Made by a program: the position numbers and the translations under genes. DNA of 64,000 nucleotides from Chloroflexota bacterium (GTDB lineage: Bacteria > Chloroflexota > Limnocylindria > QHBO01). Location: the NCBI GenBank assembly GCA_003243965.1, contig QHBO01000040.1:26852-90851 (forward strand). Direction: 5' to 3'. The notes under the pieces were generated by a model, which saw nothing but the letters and a program-made list of their open reading frames with translations, was not told where the DNA came from and did not search any database. Position 1 is the stretch's first letter. Each line of letters begins with the position of its first letter. This document shows, in pieces, positions 28,978 to 37,800 of this stretch.

Positions 28978-29220
28978 TTGATGCCCACCCGGGCAGCCCA
29001 CTTCGACCTCGCCCTCGCGGCGCTGGCGAACGCCACTCGTCGGGATATCCTCCGTCGCGCGCTGCTGACCGAGGAGGGCGTCGCCGAGCACGCGGCCCAC
29101 TACCCCATGAGCTTCGCCGCGGTGCAGAAGCACATCGCGATGGGCATGGAGGAGGGCCTGACCCAGGCGGTCGGCCAGATCGACGCGATCCTCGCTGAGG
29201 ACGCGGTCCATTCGGCGTGA
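28978..29220 (+). CDS. ArsR-type HTH fused to AHSA1/SRPBCC tail, internal-deletion product
   Basis: An open frame of 80 codons (TTG 28978; ATG 28981 follows directly). Residues about 7-50 match the start of an ArsR-family regulator (AALANATRRDILRRALLTEEGVAEHAAHYPMSFAAVQKHI), but it breaks off in the recognition helix before the wing. The remaining 25 residues (MEEGLTQAVGQIDAILAE) look like the last helix of an AHSA1/SRPBCC protein, the usual next gene of such regulators. The simplest reading is a deletion joining two neighbouring genes in frame. The product lacks a wing and dimer helix, so it is unlikely to work as a normal repressor. Confidence 0.6.
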   Translation: MMPTRAAHFDLALAALANATRRDILRRALLTEEGVAEHAAHYPMSFAAVQKHIAMGMEEGLTQAVGQIDAILAEDAVHSA

Positions 29221-29254
29221 GCATCTGTGGGCCGATGAAGGTCGCGACCACGCC

Positions 29255-29869
29255 ATGACCGAGCCGGCGACCTACACCCTGGAGGTGCCGGGCGCCGTCA
29301 TCACGTATGACGTTCGGCGCAACGAATCCAGCACGGAGCCACCGCTGCTCCTGATCGGCTCACCGATGGGCGCGGCCGGTTTCGCGACGCTGGCGACCCA
29401 CTTCCCGGACCGCACGATCGTCACCTACGACCCGCGCGGTGCTGAGCGCAGCACGAAGGACGACCCGACCGCGCCGTCCAACCCGGAGATGCACGCCGAC
29501 GACCTGCATCGCATCATCCGGGAGGTCGGCGGGCCGGTCGACCTGTTCGCCAGCAGCGGAGGCGCGGTGAACGCGCTGGCCCTGGTGGCAAAGCATCCCG
29601 AGGAGGTGCGGACGCTGGTCGCCCACGAGCCGCCGCTGGCGTCCCTGCTCCCCGACCGGGATGCTGCGATGGCGCGGATCGTCATCGGCGCCGGCGCCGA
29701 ATCCGAGGGCGAGATGGCGAACCGCGGCGGCCATGCGGTGGGCGGTCGGCTCGGCACGGAGGCGGTGGCCTTCCCGAGCCACCACGGCGGCTTCCTGGGT
29801 GGCGAGTACGGCTGGGGCGGCGAGCCGGAGGCCTTCGCGGCCAAGCTGCGCGACGTGCTGGAGGGATGA
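29255..29869 (+). CDS. alpha/beta hydrolase lacking its lid region
   Basis: A 204-residue hydrolase. The start PLLLIGSPMGAAGFATLATHF, strand TIVTYDPRGAERS, nucleophile elbow ASSGGAVNAL (Ser about 92) and terminal FPSHHGGFLGGEYG (catalytic His region) match a family whose members are about 290 residues. In ours the text jumps from LLPDRDAAM straight to ARIVIGAGAESEGE, so about 85 residues between strand 6 and strand 7 (lid and possibly the acid residue) are missing in frame. It may be folded but is probably inactive or altered. It is 34 nt downstream of the ArsR fusion, perhaps in the same transcript. Confidence 0.7.
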   Translation: MTEPATYTLEVPGAVITYDVRRNESSTEPPLLLIGSPMGAAGFATLATHFPDRTIVTYDPRGAERSTKDDPTAPSNPEMHADDLHRIIREVGGPVDLFASSGGAVNALALVAKHPEEVRTLVAHEPPLASLLPDRDAAMARIVIGAGAESEGEMANRGGHAVGGRLGTEAVAFPSHHGGFLGGEYGWGGEPEAFAAKLRDVLEG

Positions 29870-29918
29870 CGAGCGATTCCTGCCGAACGGGGTCACCTTC
29901 CAGGTGCACCATGGATGC

Positions 29919-30845
29919 ATGAACGTCATCGACTGGCTCCTCGACTCGGATCCCGCCATCCGCTGGCAGGTCATGCGCCACCTGACCGATGCTGCGCCGG
30001 ACGAAGTCGCGGCTGAGCGCGCAAAGGTGGCCACCGAGGGGTGGGGCGCCCAGGTACTCGCCGCGCAGCCGCCGGACGGGGTATGGGGCGGGAGCGCGTA
30101 CTTCCCGGAATGGACGGCGGTGACGCCCACGCTTCAGCTCCTGCGAGCTTTCGGCATCGACCCGCGGACCCCGGCCGTCCGCCGCGCGATCGAGCTGGTC
30201 CGGGCAAACGCCCGCTGGGAGTACGACAACCTGCCCTACTTCGGTGGGGAGGTCGAGCCGTGCATCAACGGCCAGGCCGTCGCCATCGGCGCCTACTTCG
30301 GCGAGGACGTGCGCGCAATCGTCGACCGCCTGCTGACCGAGCAGATGGAGGACGGCGGCTGGAACTGCGAGCAGGAGCGCGGCTCCACGCGCGGGTCGTT
30401 CGAGACCACGATCAACGTCCTGGAAGGATTCCTCGAGTACGAGCGCTCGGTTGGCGCGGATGCGAACGTCGTCGCCGCCCGCATTCGCGGGCAGGAGTAC
30501 CTGCTCGAGCGGCGGCTCCTCCGCCGCCTGTCGACCGGGGAGCTGGCGCAGCCGCGCTGGCAATACCTGGCATTCCCGAACGGCTGGCACTACGACCCGC
30601 TGCGAGCGCTCGACCACCTGCGGGACGCGGGCCTCGCGCCGGACGAGCGGACGGCCGAGGCGATCGGGATCGTGGAGTCCAAGCGCCGTGGCGACGGCCG
30701 CTGGCTCCTCGACCACGCCTTCCATGACGAGCTCCAGGCCGATATCGGCGAGGCGGAGGACCAGCCGAGCCGCTGGATCACCCTCAAGGCCCTCCGCGTC
30801 CTGCGCTGGGCGGAGGGAGCCAGTGCGTCGACGGCCGTGCCATGA
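29919..30845 (+). CDS. terpene-cyclase/prenyltransferase-like toroid protein
   Basis: A 308-residue soluble protein of alpha/alpha-toroid type. Repeats of the squalene-cyclase kind are visible: DGVWGGSAYFPEW, then GQAVAIGAYFG, MEDGGWNCEQERGSTRGSFETTINVLEGFLEYER, RRGDGRWLLDHAF. The acidic DxDD motif of true squalene-hopene cyclases is not seen, so cyclase activity is doubtful. Relatives are annotated as hypothetical or prenyltransferase-repeat proteins. The length looks complete, in contrast to its neighbours. The ATG at 29919 opens the conserved MNVIDWLLDSDPAIRWQVMR start. Confidence 0.72.
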   Translation: MNVIDWLLDSDPAIRWQVMRHLTDAAPDEVAAERAKVATEGWGAQVLAAQPPDGVWGGSAYFPEWTAVTPTLQLLRAFGIDPRTPAVRRAIELVRANARWEYDNLPYFGGEVEPCINGQAVAIGAYFGEDVRAIVDRLLTEQMEDGGWNCEQERGSTRGSFETTINVLEGFLEYERSVGADANVVAARIRGQEYLLERRLLRRLSTGELAQPRWQYLAFPNGWHYDPLRALDHLRDAGLAPDERTAEAIGIVESKRRGDGRWLLDHAFHDELQADIGEAEDQPSRWITLKALRVLRWAEGASASTAVP

Positions 30846-30874
30846 CCCGGAGAATATGAGGAGGGCTCACCCAG

Positions 30875-31087
30875 ATGGGGTCATCACCGATCATCCTGGT
30901 GCCCGGCTTCTGGCTCCGCGCCTGCGCCTGGGATGAGGTCGCCGATGCGCTCCGCGCCGACGGTCACGACGTCACGGCGCTGAACATCGACCTCCCCACC
31001 AGCCACTGGCCGATGTGGTCGAAGCCGAAGGAGTTGGCGGGGATCATCAGCGACATCGCGAAGGCCCACAGGAGCGGGGCGCCGTGA
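30875..31087 (+). CDS. 70-residue remnant of an alpha/beta hydrolase
   Basis: The N-terminal 37 residues (PIILVPGFWLRACAWDEVADALRADGHDVTAL) are the first strand, oxyanion turn and first helix of an alpha/beta hydrolase. The last 33 (IDLPTSHWPMWSKPKELAGIISDIA) are its final strand and the His-containing C-terminus of the same family. Everything between, normally about 150 or more residues including the nucleophile, is absent, and the join is in frame. GAGGAGG stands 10 nt upstream of the ATG. The stop overlaps the methyltransferase start (GTGA), so its translation may still matter for coupling. Confidence 0.6.
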   Translation: MGSSPIILVPGFWLRACAWDEVADALRADGHDVTALNIDLPTSHWPMWSKPKELAGIISDIAKAHRSGAP

Positions 31088-31818
31088 GCCACGACGACGG
31101 GTACTTCGACGCGCGCGTCGCGGCTGGCTACGACGAGTCAGCCGCCGAGGTTTCCACCCCCGAGGTCGTGGGGCCCATGGTGGACCTTCTCGCCGAATTG
31201 GCGGGAAGCGGTAGGGCGCTCGAACTCGGGATCGGTACCGGTCGCATCGCTCTGCCACTCGCACGGCGCGGCGTGCCGGTCCACGGGATCGAGCTTTCCA
31301 TGGCGATGGCCGACCGGTTGCGCGCGAAGAGGGGCAGCGAGGGGATCGGCCTGACCATCGGCGACTTCTCGACGACGAGAGCTCCCGGCGAGTTCTCTCT
31401 CGTCTACCTCGTCTACAACACCATCGGCAACCTCACCAGCCAGGAGGCACAGGTCGCCTGCTTCCGCAACGCGGCTGCGCATCTGGGGCGGAACGGACGC
31501 TTCGTCATCGAGGTGGGGGTGCCGGCGCTCCAGCGACTGCCACCTGGCGAGCGCGTTCGCCCGTTTGCCGTTAGCGACGACCACCTGGGGTTCGACGAGT
31601 ACGAGCTCGCCGGCCAGGGGCTCGTCTCACACCACTTCACCCTCGTCGACGGACGGTGGGAGCGATCCGCCCTGCCGTTTCGTTACGTGTGGCCCGCAGA
31701 GCTAGACCTCATGGCCCAGCTCGCCGGCATGCGGCTGCAGCATCGGTGGGCCGGCTGGAAGCGTGAGCCGTTCACCGCGGAGAGCCAACAGCACGTATCG
31801 GTCTGGGAGAAGCCGTGA
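31084..31818 (+). CDS. class I SAM-dependent methyltransferase
   Basis: A 244-residue methyltransferase. Motif I is ALELGIGTGRIALPLARRG (about 47-65), the ribose-binding acid follows in VHGIELSMAMADRLRAK, and motif IV region is FSLVYLVYNTIGNLTSQEAQ. The C-terminal beta strands (FRYVWPAELDLMAQLAGMRLQHRWAGW) are typical of the family of small-molecule methyltransferases. It starts at GTG 31084, overlapping the stop of the mini-hydrolase. Substrate unknown. Confidence 0.85.
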   Translation: MSHDDGYFDARVAAGYDESAAEVSTPEVVGPMVDLLAELAGSGRALELGIGTGRIALPLARRGVPVHGIELSMAMADRLRAKRGSEGIGLTIGDFSTTRAPGEFSLVYLVYNTIGNLTSQEAQVACFRNAAAHLGRNGRFVIEVGVPALQRLPPGERVRPFAVSDDHLGFDEYELAGQGLVSHHFTLVDGRWERSALPFRYVWPAELDLMAQLAGMRLQHRWAGWKREPFTAESQQHVSVWEKP

Positions 31819-31865
31819 TACGGCTCCGGACCGCCAACACCCGCCCAACAGCCATGTAGGGTCAG

Positions 31866-32717
31866 TTGCGAGAATTCGACGTCCCGCTCCCCGATGGGCG
31901 GACGCTCCACGCGTACGACACCGTGAGCGATGGCGGCGGCGAGCGGCTGGTGGTCGCGTGGCACCACGGCACGCCGAACGTCGGCCTTCCGCCAGAGCCG
32001 CTCTTTCCCACCTCGGACCGGCTCGGCATCCGATGGATCTCGTACGACCGACCGGGCTACGGCGGAAGCAGCTCCCGGCCCGGGCGGGACATCGCGTCGG
32101 CGGCGGCCTACACCGCGGCGGTGACCGACGCGCTGGGCATCGATCGGTTCGCGGTGATGGGCCATTCGGGCGGCGGCCCGCATGCACTGGCGTGCGCGGC
32201 GCTGCTCGGCGATCGCGTGCTCGGCGTGGTCAGCGGCGCAGGACTGGCGCCCTTTGGGGCCGACGGGCTCGACTGGTTCGCCGGCATGGCCGACTCCGGC
32301 ACAGCGTCGCTGCGAGCCGCTGCCGCGGGGCGCGAGGCCAAGCAGCGGTACGAGGCTGCCGCCGAGCCCGGCGACATGGGCTTCGCGACCGCCGATCACG
32401 AGGCCCTCGCCGCGGAATGGGGCTGGTTCGGAAAGGTGGTGGGGCCAGCGATGGCGGCCGGCCCGGCGCCGCTGATCGACGACGACCTGGCCTATGTGGC
32501 GCCATGGGGCTTCGACCCGGCGGAAGTCAGGGCGCCGACGCTGCTGCTGCACGGCGGCGCCGACCGCGTGGTGCCGAGTGCGCACGGGACCTGGCTGGCT
32601 CGCCACATCCCGGACGCCGAGCTGTGGCTGAAGCCCGACGACGGCCACATCTCGATCCTGCGCTCCGCCCCGGCAGCGCTGGAGTGGCTGGCCACGCGGG
32701 TGGGCCGCGAGCGTTGA
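31866..32717 (+). CDS. alpha/beta hydrolase
   Basis: A complete 283-residue hydrolase. Opening DVPLPDGRTLHAYDT, WHHGTPN near the oxyanion hole, then ISYDRPGYGGS, nucleophile elbow GHSGGGPHAL (Ser about 101), acid in LHGGADRVVP and His in DDGHISI. Starts at TTG 31866, 48 nt after the methyltransferase stop. Members of this group hydrolyse esters, epoxides or haloalkanes; no specificity is visible. It shows what an undamaged hydrolase looks like beside the two shortened ones upstream. Confidence 0.85.
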   Translation: MREFDVPLPDGRTLHAYDTVSDGGGERLVVAWHHGTPNVGLPPEPLFPTSDRLGIRWISYDRPGYGGSSSRPGRDIASAAAYTAAVTDALGIDRFAVMGHSGGGPHALACAALLGDRVLGVVSGAGLAPFGADGLDWFAGMADSGTASLRAAAAGREAKQRYEAAAEPGDMGFATADHEALAAEWGWFGKVVGPAMAAGPAPLIDDDLAYVAPWGFDPAEVRAPTLLLHGGADRVVPSAHGTWLARHIPDAELWLKPDDGHISILRSAPAALEWLATRVGRER

Positions 32718-32729
32718 GGGCCGAGCTGC

Positions 32730-33092
32730 CTACATCGGCATCGGAGTCATGAGCTGGAAGTAGTTCCCATCCGGGTCGCTCAAGGTGGCGATCGAGGCCT
32801 CAGGGCCGACATCGGCGAATCCGTACGGCTCACGGACGACCGTCGCACCGGCGTCTCGGAAGCGCTCGAAGGTGCCCTGCACGTCCGGGGTCTCGATGTT
32901 CCAGATGAGCCGGCCCGGCTCGGCGTTCTGACCGTGCACCTCGGAGTGCGCGCCGACGGTGACAAAGCCGGTCCCGATCTGCCAACCGGTGAAGCCGCCC
33001 TCCGAGAAGCCGGGCTGGCCGAGCACGCGGGTGTAGAACTCGACCAGGCGCTGTGGGTCCTCAGAACCGATGAGGATGCTGTTGAGGTTCAT
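32730..33092 (-). CDS. VOC-family (glyoxalase/bleomycin-resistance fold) protein
   Basis: A 120-residue single VOC module pair: NSILIGSEDPQRLVEFYTRVLG, then GFVTVGAHSEVHG, WNIETPDVQGTFERFRDAGATVVREPYG, and the C-terminal LSDPDGNYFQLM. The metal ligands typical of glyoxalase I are only partly present, so it may bind a small molecule or be a metalloenzyme. AGGAGG is 6 nt before the ATG. It converges on the hydrolase gene with a 12-nt gap. Confidence 0.82.
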   Translation of the reverse strand: MNLNSILIGSEDPQRLVEFYTRVLGQPGFSEGGFTGWQIGTGFVTVGAHSEVHGQNAEPGRLIWNIETPDVQGTFERFRDAGATVVREPYGFADVGPEASIATLSDPDGNYFQLMTPMPM

Positions 33093-33223
33093 CCGCGGCC
33101 TCCTCGCGTGATCCAGGTGGTAGTGGGCCGCTCAGGCGCCGCCCGACACCAGCACAATACGCCCCGGGCCGATCGCGGGCGCGTAGTCCTATCGAGCCAT
33201 GTCCCGGGCACCGCGCCCGCCCG

Positions 33224-33229
33224 TACGCT
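33224..33229 (+). promoter_or_regulatory. -10 box, leaderless, EAL remnant
   Basis: TACGCT on the plus strand, 6 nt before the ATG at 33236. The promoter layout is intact although the gene behind it is broken. Confidence 0.45.
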
Positions 33230-33235
33230 CGCGCG

Positions 33236-33519
33236 ATGACCGCGCCTTCACGGCTGCTCCCAGGCGCCGATCGGCAACCCTGGCTGCACGTCGACAGCGG
33301 CGCGCGGCGATACGCGCTGCTCGTGGCGGCAGGGCTGGTCAGCGTCGCGGGGTTCATGCTGCTTGCCGTCAGCGACCCGACCAGCTGGCGCGGGTCCGGG
33401 AGCTGGGCTGTACCCACGGGCAGGGATACCTGCTGGCCCGTCCGATGGATCCCATCCGGGCTCATCGCCTGGTGAGCGACTCTCAGGTGCTGGGGGAGAT
33501 CCTCGCCGGCTCCGCGTGA
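33236..33519 (+). pseudogene. remnant of a membrane-anchored EAL (probably GGDEF-EAL) gene
   Basis: The first 48 codons encode a normal-looking membrane-sensor start (MTAPSRLLPGADRQPW, then helix YALLVAAGLVSVAGFMLLAVS). From about 33382 a different frame encodes the unmistakable end of an EAL phosphodiesterase domain: QLARVRELGCTHGQGYLLARP and a 23-residue tail to a TGA at 33517-33519. The original frame runs to a stop at 33475 with meaningless sequence. A large internal deletion, out of frame, explains this. c-di-GMP activity is lost. The junction lies around 33376-33384. Confidence 0.65.
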
Positions 33520-33642
33520 AGCCCGGCGGCCACCGGCGTGGTGGGACGACGGTGCCGTACCATCGCCGGGTGCCACGAGACCGCTCCTCGGCCGGCCAAC
33601 TGTGCCGAGCCCCGGCGGTGGGCGTGATCGGCGCGGTCTGAG

Positions 33643-34539
33643 ATGCTGGCGGCCACCCTCGCCGTCGTCGCGGCCGCGTTCTGCTGGGGAATCTCCGCGA
33701 TCTTCGCCAAGGGCGCGTTCGAGCGAGGCATCTCCCCGGAACAGATGGCCCAGGCGCGGGTGATGGTCGCGGTCGTGCCGCTTGTCGCATGGTTGGCGCT
33801 TCGTCGCCGGGACCTGCTGCGGCCGCCGCGTCCCGCGCTGCCCTACCTCGTCGTTTTCGGCGCAGCAGTGGTGGCCGTCAACTTCTCCTATTACGTCGCC
33901 ATCGACCGCCTCGACATCGGCGTCGCGATCTCGCTCCAGTACACCGCCCCGGTGCTGGTTCTCGCGCTCGCGGCGCTCACAAGCCGCCGCGCGCCACCGT
34001 CGCTGGTGTGGGTGGCCGGGATCCTGACCCTCGTCGGCGCGATCCTGGTGAGCGGCGCCTACGCCGGGTTCGCCCGGATCGATCCGGTGGGTGTGGCCGC
34101 CGGGTTCGCCGCGGCGCTCACCTTCGCGGGGTATCTCCTCTCAGCCGAGGCGGCGGGGCGCCGCGGCGCGCATCCGGCCAGCTCGCTGCTCATCGGGTTC
34201 CTGGTGGCGATCCTGATCTGGGGCCTGCTCCAGCCCTGGTGGAACTGGCCCTGGGCGCGTCTGAGCGATCCGGAGATCGGACTTCGAGTCCTCGCGGTCG
34301 GAATCGTGGGCACGCTGGTGCCCTTCCTCCTCGCCGTCGCGGCGGTCCGGGTCATCTCCACGCCGCTGGCCGCGATTGCCGCGACGACGGAGCCGGTCTT
34401 CGCCTCGGCGCTCGCGTGGTTGCTGCTCGGCCAGCACCTGGGGCCGGTGCAGCTGCTCGGCGGGGCGTGCGTCATCGCCGGCGTGACCGCGGCGAACCTG
34501 CACCGGCAACCGACGGCGCCGGAGTGGCGGCCGGGCTGA
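33643..34539 (+). CDS. EamA-family (DMT) transporter
   Basis: A 298-residue inner-membrane protein with about ten helices arranged as two EamA repeats (first: AATLAVVAAAFCWGISAIFAKGAFERG; second: GVAAGFAAALTFAGYLLSAEAAGRRG). Conserved end pattern PLAAIAATTEPVFASALAWLLLGQHLGPVQLLGGACVIAGV is typical of metabolite exporters of the RhaT/EamA group. Substrate unknown. The ATG is taken at 33643; no ribosome site or TANNNT box is obvious, so its promoter remains unclear. Confidence 0.9.
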   Translation: MLAATLAVVAAAFCWGISAIFAKGAFERGISPEQMAQARVMVAVVPLVAWLALRRRDLLRPPRPALPYLVVFGAAVVAVNFSYYVAIDRLDIGVAISLQYTAPVLVLALAALTSRRAPPSLVWVAGILTLVGAILVSGAYAGFARIDPVGVAAGFAAALTFAGYLLSAEAAGRRGAHPASSLLIGFLVAILIWGLLQPWWNWPWARLSDPEIGLRVLAVGIVGTLVPFLLAVAAVRVISTPLAAIAATTEPVFASALAWLLLGQHLGPVQLLGGACVIAGVTAANLHRQPTAPEWRPG

Positions 34540-34640
34540 GTCTTGCCGCAGATCCACGCCGGCCCGCGGGAAACCGCCGGAACTGCGGCCGCCAACTTGC
34601 ATCAGCCCGCACATCGGTTAACAGCAAGGAGACCAGACCG

Positions 34641-34838
34641 ATGGACGACCAGGTGGCCGGAGCCGAGCGGCGGCAGCCGGACAGCGTCGAGCAGATCGAA
34701 GCGGCCAAGCTGCCGAACCCGATCACCGGCGAGGACGAGGCGCTGGCGCGGCCGGGAGACGCACAGGACGAGGGCCAGACGAACGACGACACGCTGGACG
34801 AGGGCCCAGAGCCGAACGTGCAGCAGATGCCGCGCTGA
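34641..34838 (+). CDS. small acidic protein, unknown
   Basis: A 65-residue, very acidic, Gln/Asp/Glu-rich protein (MDDQVAGAERRQPDSVEQIEAAKLPNPITGEDEALARPG), probably disordered. AAGGAG stands 9 nt before the ATG, a good ribosome site. The family is not recognised. It lies between the EamA transporter and the convergent cyclase gene, ending 7 nt from that gene's stop. Confidence 0.55.
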   Translation: MDDQVAGAERRQPDSVEQIEAAKLPNPITGEDEALARPGDAQDEGQTNDDTLDEGPEPNVQQMPR

Positions 34839-34845
34839 GACGAGC

Positions 34846-37800
34846 TCAGGCGGGCTCGAGCTTCGCAGTCTGGGCAGCCATCGACCGGCGGAGCCGCGCC
34901 GCCGCGGTCCGATTGCCCTTGCGCTCGTAGAGCTCGAGGGCACGGCGACCAGCCTCGGCGGCCCCCTGCGGGTCCGTGGCGGCGGCGCGCACTTCAGCGA
35001 GCACCACGAACGCATCAGCCTGCTGGTCGAGGTCGTCGCCTCGGAGCGCGTACTCGATCGCCTCCTCCACCAGGCGCGTCGCCTCGGCTCCCCGTCCGCG
35101 CGTGGCGGAAGTCACCGCCTCCGCCTCGCGCCATACGATCTGGGATGCGATGTCGCCGGCCGTGGCGGACGAGCGCGAAGTCTCGACCAGCGCGTCCGCC
35201 TCAGGCAGACGTCCGGATCGCGCGAGCGCCAGGGCCAGCTGACCGGCGAGCGTCGACAGCATGCCCTTCTCGCCCATCGCGGTCAGCTCATCGACCGCTG
35301 CGCGCATCTCGGCGATCGCTGGTTCCGGCCGGTCTGCAAGCAGCAGCGCCGCCCCGGTGGTCATCGCCGTGGCGGCGTGGAAGAGCCGGTTTCCGAGCTC
35401 CAGGAGCGCCGCCCTTCCCTGACCGATGCGCTCGAGTCCCTCCTCGACGCGGCCGTCCATGACCAGCAGGTGGCCCAGCAGCGTCAGCATCGGCCGAAAC
35501 CTGAGCCGAGCCGGGTCGGATTCGATGACTCCCCGGACCGTGGCGAGCGCGTCGGCAACCGCCGAGGGCCCGTGAAACGCGGCGTTGGCGAGTCCGATCA
35601 TCGCGCGATGGGCAACCTGCTCCTCGCCGCTCTGCAGCGCGTAGGTGTACGCGCGGCGACACGCGTCGGCCGTCGCCTCCCACTGGCAGCCGACCAAGGC
35701 CAGCTCGCTGCGCAGGTCCCAGACGCGCGCCAGGCCGCCCGTATCGCCGCTCGCCTCGAAGATCCCTTCGGCGTCGTCGAGCAGTGCTTGGAAGTCCGCC
35801 CAGTGGTACCCGGCGTCGCGCATGGATCGCACGTTCTCGAGCTGAATGCGGGCCCGCATCGCCCCCCTTGGATCGGCGCGCGCCTGTGCGATCTCCATCG
35901 CGTCGCCAAGCCGACGCTCGGCCGTGCCGAGGTTTCCGACGAAGTACTCCGCCTCACCCAGCATGATCAGCAGATCGGCCCGGCGAGCGTCGCCATCGGC
36001 CAGAACGGCCACCGCTCGGTCCAGCAGGCCCCGCGCCGAGCGGAAGTCTCCGCGGCCGAGGGCCCGTCGCCCGAGGTCCGCCAGCATCGCTGACGCGCGT
36101 TCTCGCAGCGTCGCGGCACCCGGATGCGAGGGGTTCAGCTCGGCGCGGTGGAGGTACGCCTGCTCCAGGTGGTAGGCGACGATCTCGTCGTACTGGGCGG
36201 ATCCATCGGCGGCCGCCACCAGCCAGTCCGCGAAGCGCTCGTGGAGCTCGGCGCGCAGCTCCTTGGAGAGGGCGGCGTAGGCCGCATCCCGAATGAGCAG
36301 GTGCCGGAACCGATAGACATCATCGTCGGGGCTCGATCGATCCGGTCGAATGAGCTCCTTGCGGACCAGCGCGAGCAGGTGGCGCTGCACCGTGGGCCTG
36401 ACGTCCGCAGCCGACAGCTCGGCGACGGCGGCTTCCTCGAAGACCTTACCGACCACGGCAGCCCGGCCGATCAGGTCACGCTCGGGTTCGCTCAACCGAT
36501 CGAGCCGCGCGGCGAGCAGCGCGCTGACCGTGGGCGGGATCAAGAGGCTCGACACGTCTCCGCTGGTGGCCCATCCGTCAGCGGTGCGCCTCAGCAGCCC
36601 GTCGTCCACGAGCATGGCGATCAGCTCCTCCACGAAGAGGGGATTCCCCTCCGCCGCTCCGGCGATGCGCTCGGTCAGCTCGATCCCGATCCCGGCATGG
36701 CCCAGCAGCTCGCGGACGAGCTCGCGTGACTGCTCCTCGCTGAGCGGCTCGAGCAGGATGGTCGTCGCGTTCATCTTGCCGCCGCCCCACGACGGGCGTT
36801 CCTCGAGCAGATCGGCTCGCGCCAGGCAGATGAGCAGGATCGGCGCGGAGCGCGACCAGTCCGCGATGTGCTCAAGCAGGTCGAGGAAGGTCGGCTCGGC
36901 CCACTGGATGTCGTCGAAGAGGAGGACCAGCGGGCGCTCGCGCGCCAGGCCCTCGATCAGTTTGCGGAAGGCCCACGCCACCTCCTGTGGTGCGCCGCTG
37001 CGGTCACCCAGGCCGATTGCGCCCGCGAGCAGCTCCGCCACGCGTCCCGGGCGCTCGGGCGACTGACGGCCTGTCAATCCTGCCTCGCTCGCCGCCGAGT
37101 CCCGCCGCTGCTGGATCTCCTCGGGCGACCCGCTCCGCGCGCGCTCGGCGGCGGCCACCAGCTCGGTGACGCTCGCCAGCGCCTCCTCGGGCGCGGACTC
37201 CTCCCCGATGCCGGCGGCATCGAAGATCACCTCGCGCAGCGGCCAGTATGTCGCCCCGTCACCGTATGGCAGGCATCGGCCGCGGTGGACGGTCGCCCGA
37301 CCGACCTGCAGAGCCAGGAACTCGCTCACCAGCCGCGACTTCCCGACGCCTGGCGGCCCAAGGATGGTGAACAGGTACGCGGCCTCGTCGGCGATGGCAC
37401 GGTCGAGGGCCTGGCTCAGCAGCGCAACCTCGCGCTCGCGCCCGACCAGCGGCGCATCCATGCGGCGCGCATGCCCGGCGGCGGTCGGATCGACGCTTAC
37501 CAGCCGACGGGCCGGGATCGGCTCGGACTTGCCCTTCAGCCAGAGGGGAGGCACCGCCTCCACCAGCACCGCGTCCCGGACGAGGCGGTAGGTTGCGGGG
37601 CCGAGCAGGATCTCGCCGGGTGGCGCCGCCTGCTCCAGTCGCGCCGCGACGTTGACCGCGTCACCGGTGACCAGAGTCTGGCTCGGGCTGGGGGCGCCGA
37701 CCACCACCTCCCCGGTGTTGACGCCGATGCGAACTGCGAATTCCACCCCGCGCTCGGCGAGGAGCTCCGCGCCGAGCGCCGCGACCGAGGTCCGGAGGGC

